Numbered from the stretch's first letter, positions 7,759 through 16,566 are shown. The stretch: 64,000 nt of DNA from Petropleomorpha daqingensis (GCF_013408985.1 NZ_JACBZT010000001.1:248001-312000), one strand, 5' to 3'. Notes: generated by a model from the sequence alone, not told the origin. Numbers and translations: made by a program.

Positions 7759-8649
7759 TCAGCGCGCCAGGTACGGGCGCAGGAACGCGTAGCTGTCCTG
7801 CGTGTCGACCCGCCACGAGTAGTCCGCGCCGTGGCAGGTGCCGCTGTTGCCGTACGAGACCACGGACACGATCTGGTTCGTGTTGTTCACGAAGACCGGG
7901 CCGCCGGAGTCGCCGAAGCAGGTGCCCCCGGTGCCGCCGGTCGCGCTGGGGTTGTTCAGCGTGTGCAGGTTGCCGGCCTTGGAGGAGTTGCCGTTGACCT
8001 CGACGATCCGCGAGGTGGACTTGTACCGGCTGTCGACCTCCATCGGCTTGGGCTCCACGGACTGGATGCCGTAGCCCACGTTCTCCACCAGGGCGTCGTT
8101 CGGGTTGCCACTGGAGTAGAGCCGCTCGGCGGTGCCGAGGGGGGCGAGCGCCCCGTAGGTGCTCATCCGCACGGCCTTGCTCAGCTCGACGACGCCGACG
8201 TCGTAGTTCGCCGGGAACGACGCGAAGTCGTCGTAGGACGGGTTCGGGATCGCCTTGCCCTGCACGAAGCCGTGCGTGTTCAGCCACGCGACGCGGGCCC
8301 GGTACAGGGACTGCTCGTCCGGGTAGTCGGCGCGCGCCGGCCAGCCGGCGAGCACGTCGGTGTCGTCGAAGGTCACCCACACGTCGGTGCCGCCGGTGTG
8401 CCCCGGCGTCGCCGCGCCCTTGGTGCCGACGGGGTAGGTGCAGTGCCCGGCCGTGAGGAAGGTGTTCTTGTCCAGCAGCGTGCCCGAGCAGCTGAACCAG
8501 CCGGGCTCGGACGGGTCGAAGAAGATCATGAACCCGACGTAGGGGTGCTCGCCGGCGTCCGGCTCCCCGTAGGTGATCGCCGACGCGGGACCGGTGGTCC
8601 AGAAGGCGGCGAGCAGGGCGGCGAACAGGACCAGACCGAGTCTGCGCAT
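7759..8649 (-). CDS. Secreted trypsin-like serine protease (S1 family)
   Basis: 296 residues. A signal peptide (residues 1-24, cleavage after GPASA) is followed by a chymotrypsin-fold catalytic domain. The triad is His69 (LTAGHC), Asp150 (NYDVGVVEL) and Ser248 (CFGDSGGP). Cys54 and Cys70 would form the disulfide around the histidine. No propeptide is evident beyond a few residues. The ATG at 8649 follows GGAGGAA at 5 bases. It is probably monocistronic, with a strong terminator just after the stop. An extracellular housekeeping or defence protease is likely; the substrate is unknown. Confidence 0.92.
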   Translation of the reverse strand: MRRLGLVLFAALLAAFWTTGPASAITYGEPDAGEHPYVGFMIFFDPSEPGWFSCSGTLLDKNTFLTAGHCTYPVGTKGAATPGHTGGTDVWVTFDDTDVLAGWPARADYPDEQSLYRARVAWLNTHGFVQGKAIPNPSYDDFASFPANYDVGVVELSKAVRMSTYGALAPLGTAERLYSSGNPNDALVENVGYGIQSVEPKPMEVDSRYKSTSRIVEVNGNSSKAGNLHTLNNPSATGGTGGTCFGDSGGPVFVNNTNQIVSVVSYGNSGTCHGADYSWRVDTQDSYAFLRPYLAR

Positions 8650-8715
8650 GCGGGTTCCTCCGAGGGCCGGCAGGGTCACCGCATTGTGACCCTGCGCACA
8701 TGTGACCCCGGCACG

Positions 8716-10272
8716 CTAGACCGAGCGGTCCGGTTCCACCAACCCCTCCCGCATGCGGGCCTTGATCTCCGGTTTCACCACCTTGCCGATCTTCGACCGC
8801 GGCAGATCGGCCCAGATCTCGACCTGCTTGGGCGCCTTGACGCTGCCGATCCGCTCCTTGGCGAAGGCCTGCAGCTCCGGTCCGGTCACCTCGGCGCCCT
8901 CCCGCAGCTGGACGACGGCGACCACCCGCTCGCCCCACTTCGGGTCCGGCAGGCCGATGACGGCGCAGTCCAGCACCCCGTCGTGGGCCATCAGGGCCCG
9001 CTCGACCTCGGCCGAGTACACGTTGAACCCGCCGCTGATGATAATGTCCTTGGCGCGGTCGACCAGGTACAGGTAGCCGTCGTCGTCGAGGTAGCCGATG
9101 TCGCCGGTGTGGTGCCAGCCGAACCGCGATGCCTCGGCGGTGGCCTCCGGGTCCTTGTGGTAACCGGCCATCACCAGCGAGCCGCGGACGACGACCTCGC
9201 CCCGCTCGCCGCGCGGCAGCAGCGAACCGTCGTCCCCCATGATCGCCACCGTCACCAGCGGCGTCGGGCGGCCGGCCGAGCCGAACCGCTCCCGCGCGAG
9301 AGAGCCGTCGGGGTGCACGTGCTCGGCCGGCGCCAGGGTCGAGATCATCATCGGCGCCTCGGACTGCCCGAACAGCTGCCCGAGCACCGGGCCGATCCGG
9401 ACGATCGCCTCCTCCAGCCGGTCCGGCGCCATGGGCGCGGCGCCGTACCAGAGGCACTGCAGCGAGGCCAGGTCCGTGTCGTCCAGCCCCGGCTGGGCGA
9501 GCAGCAGGTAGATCAGCGTCGGCGGCAGGAACGCGTGGGTGACCCGGTGGTACGGGATCAGCCGGAGGAACTCGCCGAGGTCCGGCGCCGGCATGACGAC
9601 CACGGATCCGCCGAGCGCCAGCACCGGGAAGCACAGCACCCCGGCGGCGTGCGTCAGCGGCGCCAGCGCCAGGTACACCGGCCGCCCGTCGAACGGGTAG
9701 CTCATCAGCGTCAGCGCCGTCATCGTCTCGAGGTTGCGGCCGGTCAGCCGCACCCCCTTCGGCCGGCCCGTCGTCCCGCCGGTGCCGACCAGCATGACGA
9801 CGTCGTCCGGCGGCTCGACGTCGTCGAACGACGCCGGCTCGGCGTCCAGCCACTCGGCCAGCGACGGGTCGTCGGCGGTGAGCGAGTCGAGGCAGACCAG
9901 CGTGGTGAGCACCGGCAGCCGGTCGCGGATCTTCGCCACCAGCGGCGCGAACGCCGCGGCGTAGAGCAGCGTCGTGCAGTCGAACAGCGCGAGCAGCTCC
10001 CGGTTCTCCTCCGCCTCGTTGCGCGGGTTGACCGGGCACCACACCGCCCCGGCGCGGGCGATGCCGAGGACGCAGGCGAACGCGGTCGGGTCGTTGCCCG
10101 AGAGCACGGCGACCGAGTCCCCCGGGCGGACGCCCGAGCGCACCAGCGCCCGGGCGACCCGCCGGGTGAACGCCTGCACCTCGGCGTACGACAGGGTGCG
10201 CTCCCCCATCGTCAGGCAGGGCGCGTCCGGTCCGAGCGACGCCCCCTTGTCGAGGTAGGCCGCGAGACTCAT
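8716..10272 (-). CDS. Acyl-CoA synthetase/AMP-dependent ligase
   Basis: 518 residues of the ANL superfamily: activates a carboxylate with ATP and transfers it to CoA. The P-loop-like motif is VGTGGTTGRPKG, the A5 region GQSEAPMMIS, the A7 motif HHTGDIGYLDDDGYL, the A8 hinge VDRAKDIIISGGFNVY and the A10 lysine SKIGKVVKPE (usually GKxxK). The substrate cannot be read from sequence. The start ATG overlaps the stop of the preceding gene as ATGA, so translation is coupled. It is the third gene of an operon with an SDR and a saccharopine-dehydrogenase-like protein. Confidence 0.88.
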   Translation of the reverse strand: MSLAAYLDKGASLGPDAPCLTMGERTLSYAEVQAFTRRVARALVRSGVRPGDSVAVLSGNDPTAFACVLGIARAGAVWCPVNPRNEAEENRELLALFDCTTLLYAAAFAPLVAKIRDRLPVLTTLVCLDSLTADDPSLAEWLDAEPASFDDVEPPDDVVMLVGTGGTTGRPKGVRLTGRNLETMTALTLMSYPFDGRPVYLALAPLTHAAGVLCFPVLALGGSVVVMPAPDLGEFLRLIPYHRVTHAFLPPTLIYLLLAQPGLDDTDLASLQCLWYGAAPMAPDRLEEAIVRIGPVLGQLFGQSEAPMMISTLAPAEHVHPDGSLARERFGSAGRPTPLVTVAIMGDDGSLLPRGERGEVVVRGSLVMAGYHKDPEATAEASRFGWHHTGDIGYLDDDGYLYLVDRAKDIIISGGFNVYSAEVERALMAHDGVLDCAVIGLPDPKWGERVVAVVQLREGAEVTGPELQAFAKERIGSVKAPKQVEIWADLPRSKIGKVVKPEIKARMREGLVEPDRSV

Positions 10273-11387
10273 CGGTGCTCGGTCACCACCGGGTCGAGCA
10301 CCAGCCCGAACTGGCGCAGCACCCCGAAGAGCTCGCGGTGCCCGAACGCCTGGCAGCCGCTGGCGAAGCCGGCCCGCCGCGGCGGCTGCTGCAGCAGCGA
10401 CATCGCCGCCCAGGCCTGCATCAGCCCGGTCTGCTTGTAGTTGCTGTTGCCGTGGATGACCACGTGCTTGCGGCCCAGCGGCCCCGACGCGTGCACCGAG
10501 TCGACCGAGATGTTGATCCGCGGGTTCTCCCGCGGCGGCATGCCGCTCGCCCACTGGTCGGCGATCGCGCCCAGGGCCTCGTCCCACTGCTCGCGGGGCA
10601 GCGTCTTGATGTCCTTCTCCACCGCCGCGGTGGTGGCGACGACGGCCTCCATGACCGGCCGGTTCATCACCCCGCCCTGCACCTTCACGTTGGCCACCCG
10701 AGGGTCGTCCTTGAACCAGACCGGGTGGCTGGTGCCGCCCCACGGCACGGTCAGGCCGAGCTCGTGCTGGCCGGGGACGACGACGTCCCACTTCGACAGC
10801 GGGTCGACCTTCACGTACTGGTTCTCCTGGAGGTGGAACCAGTCGGCCTTGAGGATGGTGAAGATCGTCTGGGTCGAGGCGTAGGTCGGGAACCCCTTCC
10901 AGAGCACGAGGATGTCGAGGGTGTCCAGACCGGCCGTCTCGAGTGCGATGTTGGCCGCGATCTCGCCGGTCGTGTACATCTGCGCGATCCCCGGGGCGAG
11001 CAGCAGGCCCTTGTCGGCGAACGCCGTCCCGAACCGTTCCTGGGCGGCCATCACCCAGTCCTGCTCACCGGTGGTGTCCAGGTAGTGCGCGCCGGTGGCC
11101 AGGCACGCCTCGGCCACCTCGAAGCCGTACTTGATGAACGGGCCGACGGTGTTGCAGACGACCTTGGCGCCGGTGAACAGGTCGGTGAGCGCCTCGACGG
11201 TGTTCTCCACCTCGACGATGTCGTGGTCGGCGGTCTCGATGCCCGGGATCCGGCCGACCACCTCCTGCAGCAGGTCCTTGTTCCGCCCGGCCGCGACGAA
11301 CGGGACGTTGAGCTCGCGCAGGTACTCGCAGATCAGCCGGCCGGTGTAGCCGGAGGCGCCGTAGACGACGACGGGCTTCGTGCTCAT
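10269..11387 (-). CDS. Saccharopine-dehydrogenase-like NAD(P)-binding protein (DUF5938-like)
   Basis: 372 residues. The N-terminus is a Rossmann fold (VVVYGASGYTGRLICEYL) of the saccharopine dehydrogenase NADP-binding type; NTVGPFIKYG follows near residue 85. The C-terminal half appears to be the domain I know as DUF5938. This group is not thought to make lysine; its reaction is unknown. ATGA overlaps on both sides (with the SDR upstream and the ligase downstream) make it the middle gene of a tightly coupled operon. This suggests that the three enzymes act on one acyl substrate under control of the divergent TetR gene. Confidence 0.75.
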   Translation of the reverse strand: MSTKPVVVYGASGYTGRLICEYLRELNVPFVAAGRNKDLLQEVVGRIPGIETADHDIVEVENTVEALTDLFTGAKVVCNTVGPFIKYGFEVAEACLATGAHYLDTTGEQDWVMAAQERFGTAFADKGLLLAPGIAQMYTTGEIAANIALETAGLDTLDILVLWKGFPTYASTQTIFTILKADWFHLQENQYVKVDPLSKWDVVVPGQHELGLTVPWGGTSHPVWFKDDPRVANVKVQGGVMNRPVMEAVVATTAAVEKDIKTLPREQWDEALGAIADQWASGMPPRENPRINISVDSVHASGPLGRKHVVIHGNSNYKQTGLMQAWAAMSLLQQPPRRAGFASGCQAFGHRELFGVLRQFGLVLDPVVTEHR

Positions 11388-12187
11388 GAGCCCATGCCCC
11401 CGTCCACCGCGAGGCCGGTGCCGTTGACGAAGCGGCTGGCGTCGGAGGCGAGGAAGACGACGGCGTCGGCCATGTCGCTCGGCTCACCGAGGCGTCCGGA
11501 CGGCGTCAGCGCGACGACCGCGCCCACCGCCTCCTCGACGCTGGGGAACAGGCCCAGCTCCGCGCAGTCGACGGCGAGCTGCATGCCCATCGCGGTCGGC
11601 ACCAGGCCCGGGTAGATGCAGTTGACGCGGACGCCGTAGCCGAGCTTGCCGGCCTCGGTGGCGGCGATCCGGGTCATCCGGTCGATCGCGGACTTGGTGC
11701 CGGAGTAGCCGGCGATGCCCGGGAAGGCGATGGTCGCCGCGACGCTGGCGATGTTGACCACCGAGCCGCCGTCGCCGGCCGCGCCGCCGGGGCGCATCGC
11801 GCGGAAGGCGTGCTTCATGCCGAGCGCGGTGCCGACGACGTTGATGTCGAGCATCCGGCGCAGGTTGGCCGGGTCGAGGTCGACCACCAGCTCGGTGATC
11901 TCGATGCCGGCGTTGTTGACCAGGACGTCGAACCCGCCGAGCTCGGCCACGGTCGCCGCGACCGCGGCCTCCCAGCTGGCCTCGTCGGTGACGTCGAGGT
12001 GGGTGAAGCCGGCCGTCGCGCCGTCCTTGGCCAGCAGCTGCGCGGTCTCGGCGCCGAGCTCGTCGAGGACGTCGCCGATCATCACCGCCGCACCGGCCCT
12101 GGTGAGCGCCTCGGCCATGGCCTGACCGAGCCCGCGCGCTCCTCCGGTGACCAGTGCCTTGCGTCCGTTCAGGTCCCACACCGACAT
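11384..12187 (-). CDS. Short-chain dehydrogenase/reductase (SDR)
   Basis: 267 residues of classical SDR. The cofactor loop is TGGARGLG (residues 15-22), followed by LVNNAGIE and an active-site YSGTKSA. An Asp after the second strand (MIGDVLDE) suggests NAD(H). The start ATG at 12187 follows AAGGGAG. It is the first gene of the operon SDR - DUF5938-like - acyl-CoA ligase, joined to the next by an ATGA overlap. The promoter region upstream holds two tandem palindromes that the divergent TetR protein probably binds. An alcohol or hydroxyacyl-CoA dehydrogenase role is inferred. Confidence 0.88.
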   Translation of the reverse strand: MSVWDLNGRKALVTGGARGLGQAMAEALTRAGAAVMIGDVLDELGAETAQLLAKDGATAGFTHLDVTDEASWEAAVAATVAELGGFDVLVNNAGIEITELVVDLDPANLRRMLDINVVGTALGMKHAFRAMRPGGAAGDGGSVVNIASVAATIAFPGIAGYSGTKSAIDRMTRIAATEAGKLGYGVRVNCIYPGLVPTAMGMQLAVDCAELGLFPSVEEAVGAVVALTPSGRLGEPSDMADAVVFLASDASRFVNGTGLAVDGGMGS

Positions 12188-12246
12188 TCCGCGCTCCCTT
12201 GCGCTGGCCCGTCCCCCGTGTGACGGCGGTCATGCTCGTAGGTCGC

Positions 12247-12284
12247 CTTGACGGGTGTCAAGACTTTCTTTGACAGTCGTCAAG
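12247..12284. promoter_or_regulatory. Tandem palindromic operators for the TetR regulator
   Basis: Two copies of the same inverted repeat: CTTGAC-N4-GTCAAG at 12247-12262 and TTTGAC-N4-GTCAAG at 12269-12284. They start 22 bases apart, two helical turns. They lie between the divergent SDR operon and the tetR gene and just upstream of the latter's -10 element, so binding would affect both promoters. Confidence 0.75.
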
Positions 12285-12288
12285 ACCG

Positions 12289-12294
12289 TACGAT
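12289..12294 (+). promoter_or_regulatory. -10 hexamer TACGAT of leaderless tetR
   Basis: TACGAT is followed by 6 bases and the GTG start at 12301. No ribosome site is present in the interval. The second operator ends 4 bases upstream, so the regulator probably represses itself. Confidence 0.6.
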
Positions 12295-12300
12295 CCGCGC

Positions 12301-12918
12301 GTGACCACAGCAGCGGAGCGGGTGGCGCGCCGGCCGGTGGACAAGTTCACGGCCCGGCGCAACGAGCTGGCCGAAGCCGCCCTGAAGACCCTCGCCGAGC
12401 GTGGCTACGCCCAGACCGGCCTGCGCGACATCGCGCAGAACTCGGAGTACTCGCACGGGGTCCTGCACTACTACTTCGCCGACAAGACCGACCTGATCAC
12501 CCACTGCGTGCGCGAGTACAAGGCGGTCTGCGTCACCCGCTACGACGAGGTCGTCGCGACCGCGACGACGGCGCAGGAGCTGGCCGCGGGCTTCCTCGAC
12601 AAGCTGGCCGAGACGCTGACCGACGAGGCGCCGATGCACCGCCTCTGGTACGACCTGCGCAACCAGTCGATGTTCGAGCCGGCCTTCCGCGCCGACGTCG
12701 CCGCGATCGACCTGTCGCTGGAGCAGATGATCTGGCGGATCGTCACCCGCTACGCGCAGCTGTCCGGGCGGCAGCCGCAGATCTCCTCGCCGTCGATGTA
12801 CGCCGTGTTCGACGGGCTGTTCCAGCAGGCCCTGATCCGCGAGCTGGCCGGCGAGCCGGGCGCCGCCGCGGACCTGCGGGCCGCGGTCACCGAGGTGCTG
12901 CCCCACCTGGTGCGCTGA
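12301..12918 (+). CDS. TetR-family transcriptional regulator (205 aa)
   Basis: The helix-turn-helix domain covers roughly residues 20-65 ([17 protein letters not shown], then [18 protein letters not shown]). The HGVLHYYF recognition segment and a helical ligand-binding C-terminus follow the family pattern. The GTG at 12301 is 6 bases after a TACGAT element. It is divergent from the SDR operon, and the two tandem palindromes in the 113-base gap are the likely operators. The likely effector is a CoA ester or acid handled by that operon (inferred). The 3' end overlaps the convergent sigma factor gene by 32 bases. Confidence 0.88.
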   Translation: MTTAAERVARRPVDKFTARRNELAEAALKTLAERGYAQTGLRDIAQNSEYSHGVLHYYFADKTDLITHCVREYKAVCVTRYDEVVATATTAQELAAGFLDKLAETLTDEAPMHRLWYDLRNQSMFEPAFRADVAAIDLSLEQMIWRIVTRYAQLSGRQPQISSPSMYAVFDGLFQQALIRELAGEPGAAADLRAAVTEVLPHLVR

Positions 12919-14086
12919 GCCGCGCGCGGTAGAACGCCCGCTCGGCCTCGTTGGCGGCGAGCTGCTCGGCGCGGGCGTACTCGTCTTCCGCTTCCGGCCG
13001 ACCCAGCCGGCGGAGCAGGTCGGCACGGATGCCGTGGAACAGCGCGTAGCCGGGCAGCGCGAGCCGGTCGACGATCGCCAGCCCGGCGGCCGGGCCGTCG
13101 ACCTCCGCCACCGCGACCGCGCGGTTGAGCGCCACCACCGGCGTCGGGGTGAGGACGAGCAGCTGGTCGTAGAGCCGCACGACCTGCCGCCAGTCCGTCC
13201 TCCCCTCGGAGTGGACGGCCTGGATCGCCGCCTGCACCTGGTACGGGCCGGGCCGGTTGCGGCGCAGGCAGCGGCGGACCAGCTCCTGGCCCTCGGCGAT
13301 GAGCGCGGGGTCCCAGCGGTCGCGGTCCTGGTCGGCGAGCAGCACCTGCGCGCCGTCCTCGCCGATGCGCGCCCGCTGCCTCGACTCGACCAGCAGCATC
13401 AGCCCGAGCAGCCCGAGCACCTCCGGCTCGTCGGGCATGAGCGCGGCCAGCAGCCGGCCGAGCCGGATCGCCTCGGCGCGCAGGTCGTCGCGGCTCAGGG
13501 CGTCCCCCGACGTCGCCGTGTGGCCCTCGGTGAAGACCAGGTAGACGACGGCGAGGACGGGTCGCAGCCGGTCGGGCAGCTCCGCCTCCTCCGGCACCCG
13601 GTACGGGATGCGGGCGTCGCGGATCTTGCCCTTCGCCCGCACCAGCCGCTGCGCCATCGTCGTCTCGGGCACGAGGAACGCGCGGGCGATCTCGGCGGTG
13701 GTCAGCCCGCCGAGCAGCCGCAGGGTCAGCGCGACCTGGGCGTTCGGCGCGAGCGCGGGGTGGCAGCAGGTGAAGATCAGGCGGAGCCGGTCGTCCTGCA
13801 CGGCGTCCTCCTCGCGTTCTTCCTGGGCGTGCAGCAGCGCGGCCTGGGCGTGCCGGTCGTCCCGGCTCGCCTCCCGGCGCAGCCGGTCGATCGCCCGGTT
13901 GCGGGCGGTGGTGAGGATCCAGCCGGCCGGGCTGGGCGGGACGCCGTGCTCCGGCCAGTGCGTCAGCGCGGTGAGGAAGGCGTCCTGCACCGCGTCCTCG
14001 GCGAGGTCGAGGTCGCCGAGGACGCGGGTCAGGACGGCGACGGCGCGGCCGTGCTCCTCGCGGAAGACCCGCGCGACGTCGGTCAC
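12887..14086 (-). CDS. ECF sigma factor of the ECF42 type with C-terminal extension
   Basis: 399 residues. The sigma-70 region 2 is at the N-terminus ([18 protein letters not shown]), region 4 around residues 105-155 ([20 protein letters not shown]), and a long helical DUF6596/TPR-like C-terminal domain follows. This architecture, with a YciI-like gene immediately upstream, is the hallmark of ECF42 sigma factors, which lack a classical anti-sigma factor. The start GTG overlaps the YciI stop codon (GTGA), so the two are translationally coupled. It is convergent with the tetR gene. Confidence 0.92.
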   Translation of the reverse strand: MTDVARVFREEHGRAVAVLTRVLGDLDLAEDAVQDAFLTALTHWPEHGVPPSPAGWILTTARNRAIDRLRREASRDDRHAQAALLHAQEEREEDAVQDDRLRLIFTCCHPALAPNAQVALTLRLLGGLTTAEIARAFLVPETTMAQRLVRAKGKIRDARIPYRVPEEAELPDRLRPVLAVVYLVFTEGHTATSGDALSRDDLRAEAIRLGRLLAALMPDEPEVLGLLGLMLLVESRQRARIGEDGAQVLLADQDRDRWDPALIAEGQELVRRCLRRNRPGPYQVQAAIQAVHSEGRTDWRQVVRLYDQLLVLTPTPVVALNRAVAVAEVDGPAAGLAIVDRLALPGYALFHGIRADLLRRLGRPEAEDEYARAEQLAANEAERAFYRARLSAPGGAAPR

Positions 14087-14424
14087 CGGAAGGGCCGCAC
14101 CTCGGTCGGCAGCCCGGTGATCTCGGCCTGCTTGCGCGCCCAGTGCAGCGCGGCGTCGAGGTCCGGCACGTCGACGACGACGAACCCGCCGAGGTGCTCC
14201 TTGCCCTCGGTGTACGGGCCGTCGGTGACGAGCACGTCGCCGTCGTCCTTGGTCCGCAGGACGGTCGCGGTGGACGGGTCGTGCAGCCCGCCGGCGAACA
14301 CCCAGACGTCCTCCTTCTGCATCTCCTCCGTCAGCTCGCCGAGCCGGGCCATGATCGGGGCGAGGAACTCCGGCGGCGGGACGATGCCGTCGGGCTGGTA
14401 CATGCCGATCAGGTACTGGGCCAT
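14083..14424 (-). CDS. YciI-like (DGPF domain) partner of the ECF sigma factor
   Basis: 113 residues with the diagnostic motif [15 protein letters not shown] near residue 65 and a ferredoxin-like alpha/beta fold pattern. Proteins of this family are regularly encoded next to ECF42 sigma factors; their role, possibly signalling or an enzymatic step, is not settled. The ATG at 14424 lies downstream of GGAGGAGAG. The stop codon overlaps the sigma factor's GTG, making a two-gene operon. Confidence 0.9.
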   Translation of the reverse strand: MAQYLIGMYQPDGIVPPPEFLAPIMARLGELTEEMQKEDVWVFAGGLHDPSTATVLRTKDDGDVLVTDGPYTEGKEHLGGFVVVDVPDLDAALHWARKQAEITGLPTEVRPFR

Positions 14425-14499
14425 CTCTGCTCTCCTCCTCGGACGCCGGCTCCCTGCCGGCTCACCTCCTACACGAACGGACGGCGGCCGGATCGACAG

Positions 14500-14925
14500 A
14501 TGAGCGCAGATCTCTCGAGATTCCTCGACGCGCAGGCCTCCGGTGTCTACGAGCAGGCGCTGCGCGAGCTGCGGGCGGGGCGCAAGCAGGGGCACTGGAT
14601 CTGGTTCGTGCTGCCCCAGATCGCCGGGCTGGGCCGCAGCCCGACCTCGCAGTACTACGCGCTGGCGGGGCTGGACGAGGCCCGCGACTACCTCGCCCAC
14701 CCGGTGCTCGGCCCGCGGCTGGTCGAGTGCGCGCAGGCCCTGCTCGACCTGCCCGGGGACGACGCCGTCGCCGTCCTGGGGCCGATCGACGCGGTGAAGC
14801 TGCGCTCGTCGATGACGCTGTTCTCCCGCGCCGGCGGCGACCCGGTGTTCGCCGCCGTCCTGGACAGGTACTTCGGCGGCCGCCCGGACGAGGCCACCCT
14901 CGACCTGCTCCAAAGGGGGGAGTAA
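14500..14925 (+). CDS. DUF1810 family protein (141 aa)
   Basis: Small soluble protein of DUF1810. Recognisable segments are LSRFLDAQ, GRKQGHWIWFVLPQIAGLG, SPTSQYYAL, LGPRLVECAQAL and KLRSSMTLF. Function is unknown; the family is widespread and is sometimes mis-named calpastatin. The ATG at 14500 fits the family N-terminus, although no clear ribosome site precedes it. It is divergent from the YciI/sigma operon with a 75-base gap. Confidence 0.88.
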   Translation: MSADLSRFLDAQASGVYEQALRELRAGRKQGHWIWFVLPQIAGLGRSPTSQYYALAGLDEARDYLAHPVLGPRLVECAQALLDLPGDDAVAVLGPIDAVKLRSSMTLFSRAGGDPVFAAVLDRYFGGRPDEATLDLLQRGE

Positions 14926-14994
14926 TCCACCGACGTCCCCGTCCGGGGCGTAACGGATCCCTAGACTGCGGATCCCTCCGTCCTAGGGGTTCCC

Positions 14995-15774
14995 GTGGTC
15001 CTGCTGCTGGTGCTCGTCGGTGCGCTGGGCCTGGCGATCGGCTCGTTCCTCGACGTGGTGATCCACCGGGTCCCGGCCGGTCTGTCCGTGGTCTCGCCCG
15101 CCTCGCACTGCCCCGACTGCGGCACGCCGATCCTCGCCCGGCACGACGTCCCGGTCGCGGGCTGGCTGCTGCTGCGTGGCCGGTCCGCCTGCTGCGACCG
15201 CTCCATCGCGGCCCGGTACCACCTGGTCGAGGCGCTGACCGGCGCGCTGTTCGTGCTCGTGACGTGGCGCGCGCTCCAGCTCGACCAGGCCGCCGCGGTG
15301 CCGGCGCTCCTGACCTTCACCGCGCTCGGCGTGGCGCTGTCCGGCATCGACCTCGACGTGCGCCGGCTGCCCGACGTCCTGGTCCTGCCGGCCTACCCGC
15401 TGCTGCTGGCGCTGTTCGCGGCGGCGGCCGGCGTGAGCGGCGACTGGGCCTCGCTCGGCCGGGCCGTCCTCGGCGCGGCGGTGCTGTTCGGCTGCTACCT
15501 CGCCCTGGCCCTCATCCACCCCGCCGGCATGGGCTTCGGCGACGTGAAGTTCTCCGGCCTGATCGGCCTGGTGCTCGGCTGGTTCTCCTGGAGCACGCTG
15601 GTCGTCGGTGCCTTCGCCGCCTTCATCCTCGGCGCGCTGGTCGGGCTGGTCGTGATGGCGGTCAGCCCGCTCGGCCGCAAGGCGGAGGTGCCCTTCGGGC
15701 CGTTCATGGTGGCCGGGGCGCTCCTGGCCCTGTGGGTCACCGAGCCGCTGGCCGGCGTGCTGACCCACCGCTGA
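14995..15774 (+). CDS. Prepilin peptidase (A24 aspartic protease)
   Basis: 259-residue membrane protease that cleaves type IV prepilin-like leaders. It has about seven hydrophobic segments. The N-terminal part holds a zinc-ribbon-like CPDC plus a CC pair (SACCD) in place of the second CxxC. The catalytic aspartates are in GIDLD (D129/D131) and in the GxGD motif GMGFGDVKFSG. The GTG at 14995 gives the standard MxLLLxxxGLxIGSFL start. No pilin or assembly genes are adjacent, so its targets are encoded elsewhere. Confidence 0.88.
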   Translation: MVLLLVLVGALGLAIGSFLDVVIHRVPAGLSVVSPASHCPDCGTPILARHDVPVAGWLLLRGRSACCDRSIAARYHLVEALTGALFVLVTWRALQLDQAAAVPALLTFTALGVALSGIDLDVRRLPDVLVLPAYPLLLALFAAAAGVSGDWASLGRAVLGAAVLFGCYLALALIHPAGMGFGDVKFSGLIGLVLGWFSWSTLVVGAFAAFILGALVGLVVMAVSPLGRKAEVPFGPFMVAGALLALWVTEPLAGVLTHR

Positions 15775-15795
15775 GGGACGATCGCGCGCAACGCT

Positions 15796-15859
15796 CTTGC
15801 GGTGTTCTGCAAGCTCTAGCGGTCCTGCACGACCGCTAAAGCCTTCAGAGCACCGCAAG
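15796..15859. repeat. Large imperfect inverted repeat (29-base arms)
   Basis: Arms 15796-15824 and 15831-15859 match at 25 of 29 positions around a 6-base loop. They begin CTTGCGGTG and end CACCGCAAG, and the core is AGCGGTC/GACCGCT. The structure lies 21 bases after the prepilin peptidase gene and before a tetR promoter. It may act as a terminator, but the length and internal mismatches also fit a decayed mobile palindromic repeat. Confidence 0.7.
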
Positions 15860-15896
15860 ACTGCTGCCGACTGCCGGGGAGCGGGGCCGTGCCTCG

Positions 15897-15943
15897 TTGA
15901 CACTCGACTGAACGCACGTCTAGCGTCCTGAACGTGCGTTCAG
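15897..15943 (+). promoter_or_regulatory. Leaderless promoter with paired TetR operators
   Basis: A -35 TTGACA (15897-15902) and a -10 TAGCGT (15921-15926) are 18 bases apart; GTG follows 7 bases after the -10. Two related palindromes overlap it: CTGAACG-CA-CGTCTAG (15908-15923, between the hexamers, imperfect) and CTGAACG-TG-CGTTCAG (15928-15943, perfect arms, covering the start codon). Autorepression by the encoded TetR protein is likely. Confidence 0.75.
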
Positions 15944-16566
15944 CCGAGGAGGACCTCACCGGCCGGGCCCGCATCCGGGACGCCGCGATCCGCCGGTTCG
16001 GCGCCGACGGGTTCGGTGCCTCGGTGCGCACGGTCGCGGCCGACGCCGGCGTGAGCGCGGGCCTGGTCATCCACCACTTCGGCTCCAAGGACGGGCTGCG
16101 CGCCGCCTGCGACGAGCACGTGCTGCGGATGATCCGCGAGGCCGAGACCGAGGCGTTCACCCAGAGCTCGCCGGGCGAGTGGCTCGCGCAGCTCGCGGTG
16201 CTCGACGAGTTCGCCCCGATGGTCGGCTACCTCGTCCAGACGCTGCTGGCCGGCGGCGACCTGGCCGCCACCCTGCTCGAGCGCATGACCAAGGACGCCG
16301 AGGTGTACATGGCCGACGCCGTCGCCGCCGGCACGATGAAGCCCAGCCGCGACCCGGCCGCCCGCGCCTCGTTCCTCGTCGACGTCGGCATCGGCGCCGT
16401 CCTGGCCTTCGTCCGGCGGCACCCGCCGGTCGACGGCGACTACCGCGCCACCCTGCGCCGCTACGCCGAGGCCAACGCGCTGCCCGCCCTCGAGCTCTAC
16501 ACGCAGGGCCTGCTCACCGATCCCTCCCTGCTCGACGCCTACCTGCAGTACCGGGAGAACTCATGA
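15934..16566 (+). CDS. TetR-family regulator of an ABC exporter operon (210 aa)
   Basis: The N-terminal helix-turn-helix ([18 protein letters not shown], then [13 protein letters not shown]) is typical of TetR. The helical C-terminus has the pattern of regulators that sit before ABC-2 exporters. The GTG at 15934 lies inside a palindromic operator and 7 bases from a TAGCGT -10 element. The stop codon overlaps the next start (ATGA). The regulator, ATPase and permease therefore form one three-gene autoregulated operon, probably induced by the exported compound. Confidence 0.9.
   Translation: MRSAEEDLTGRARIRDAAIRRFGADGFGASVRTVAADAGVSAGLVIHHFGSKDGLRAACDEHVLRMIREAETEAFTQSSPGEWLAQLAVLDEFAPMVGYLVQTLLAGGDLAATLLERMTKDAEVYMADAVAAGTMKPSRDPAARASFLVDVGIGAVLAFVRRHPPVDGDYRATLRRYAEANALPALELYTQGLLTDPSLLDAYLQYRENS

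Noticed and set aside
14950-14990. Repeated CGGATCCCT and CCCTAG/CTAGGG motifs before the prepilin peptidase gene
   Set aside because: Short and irregularly spaced; not distinguishable from chance in this composition.
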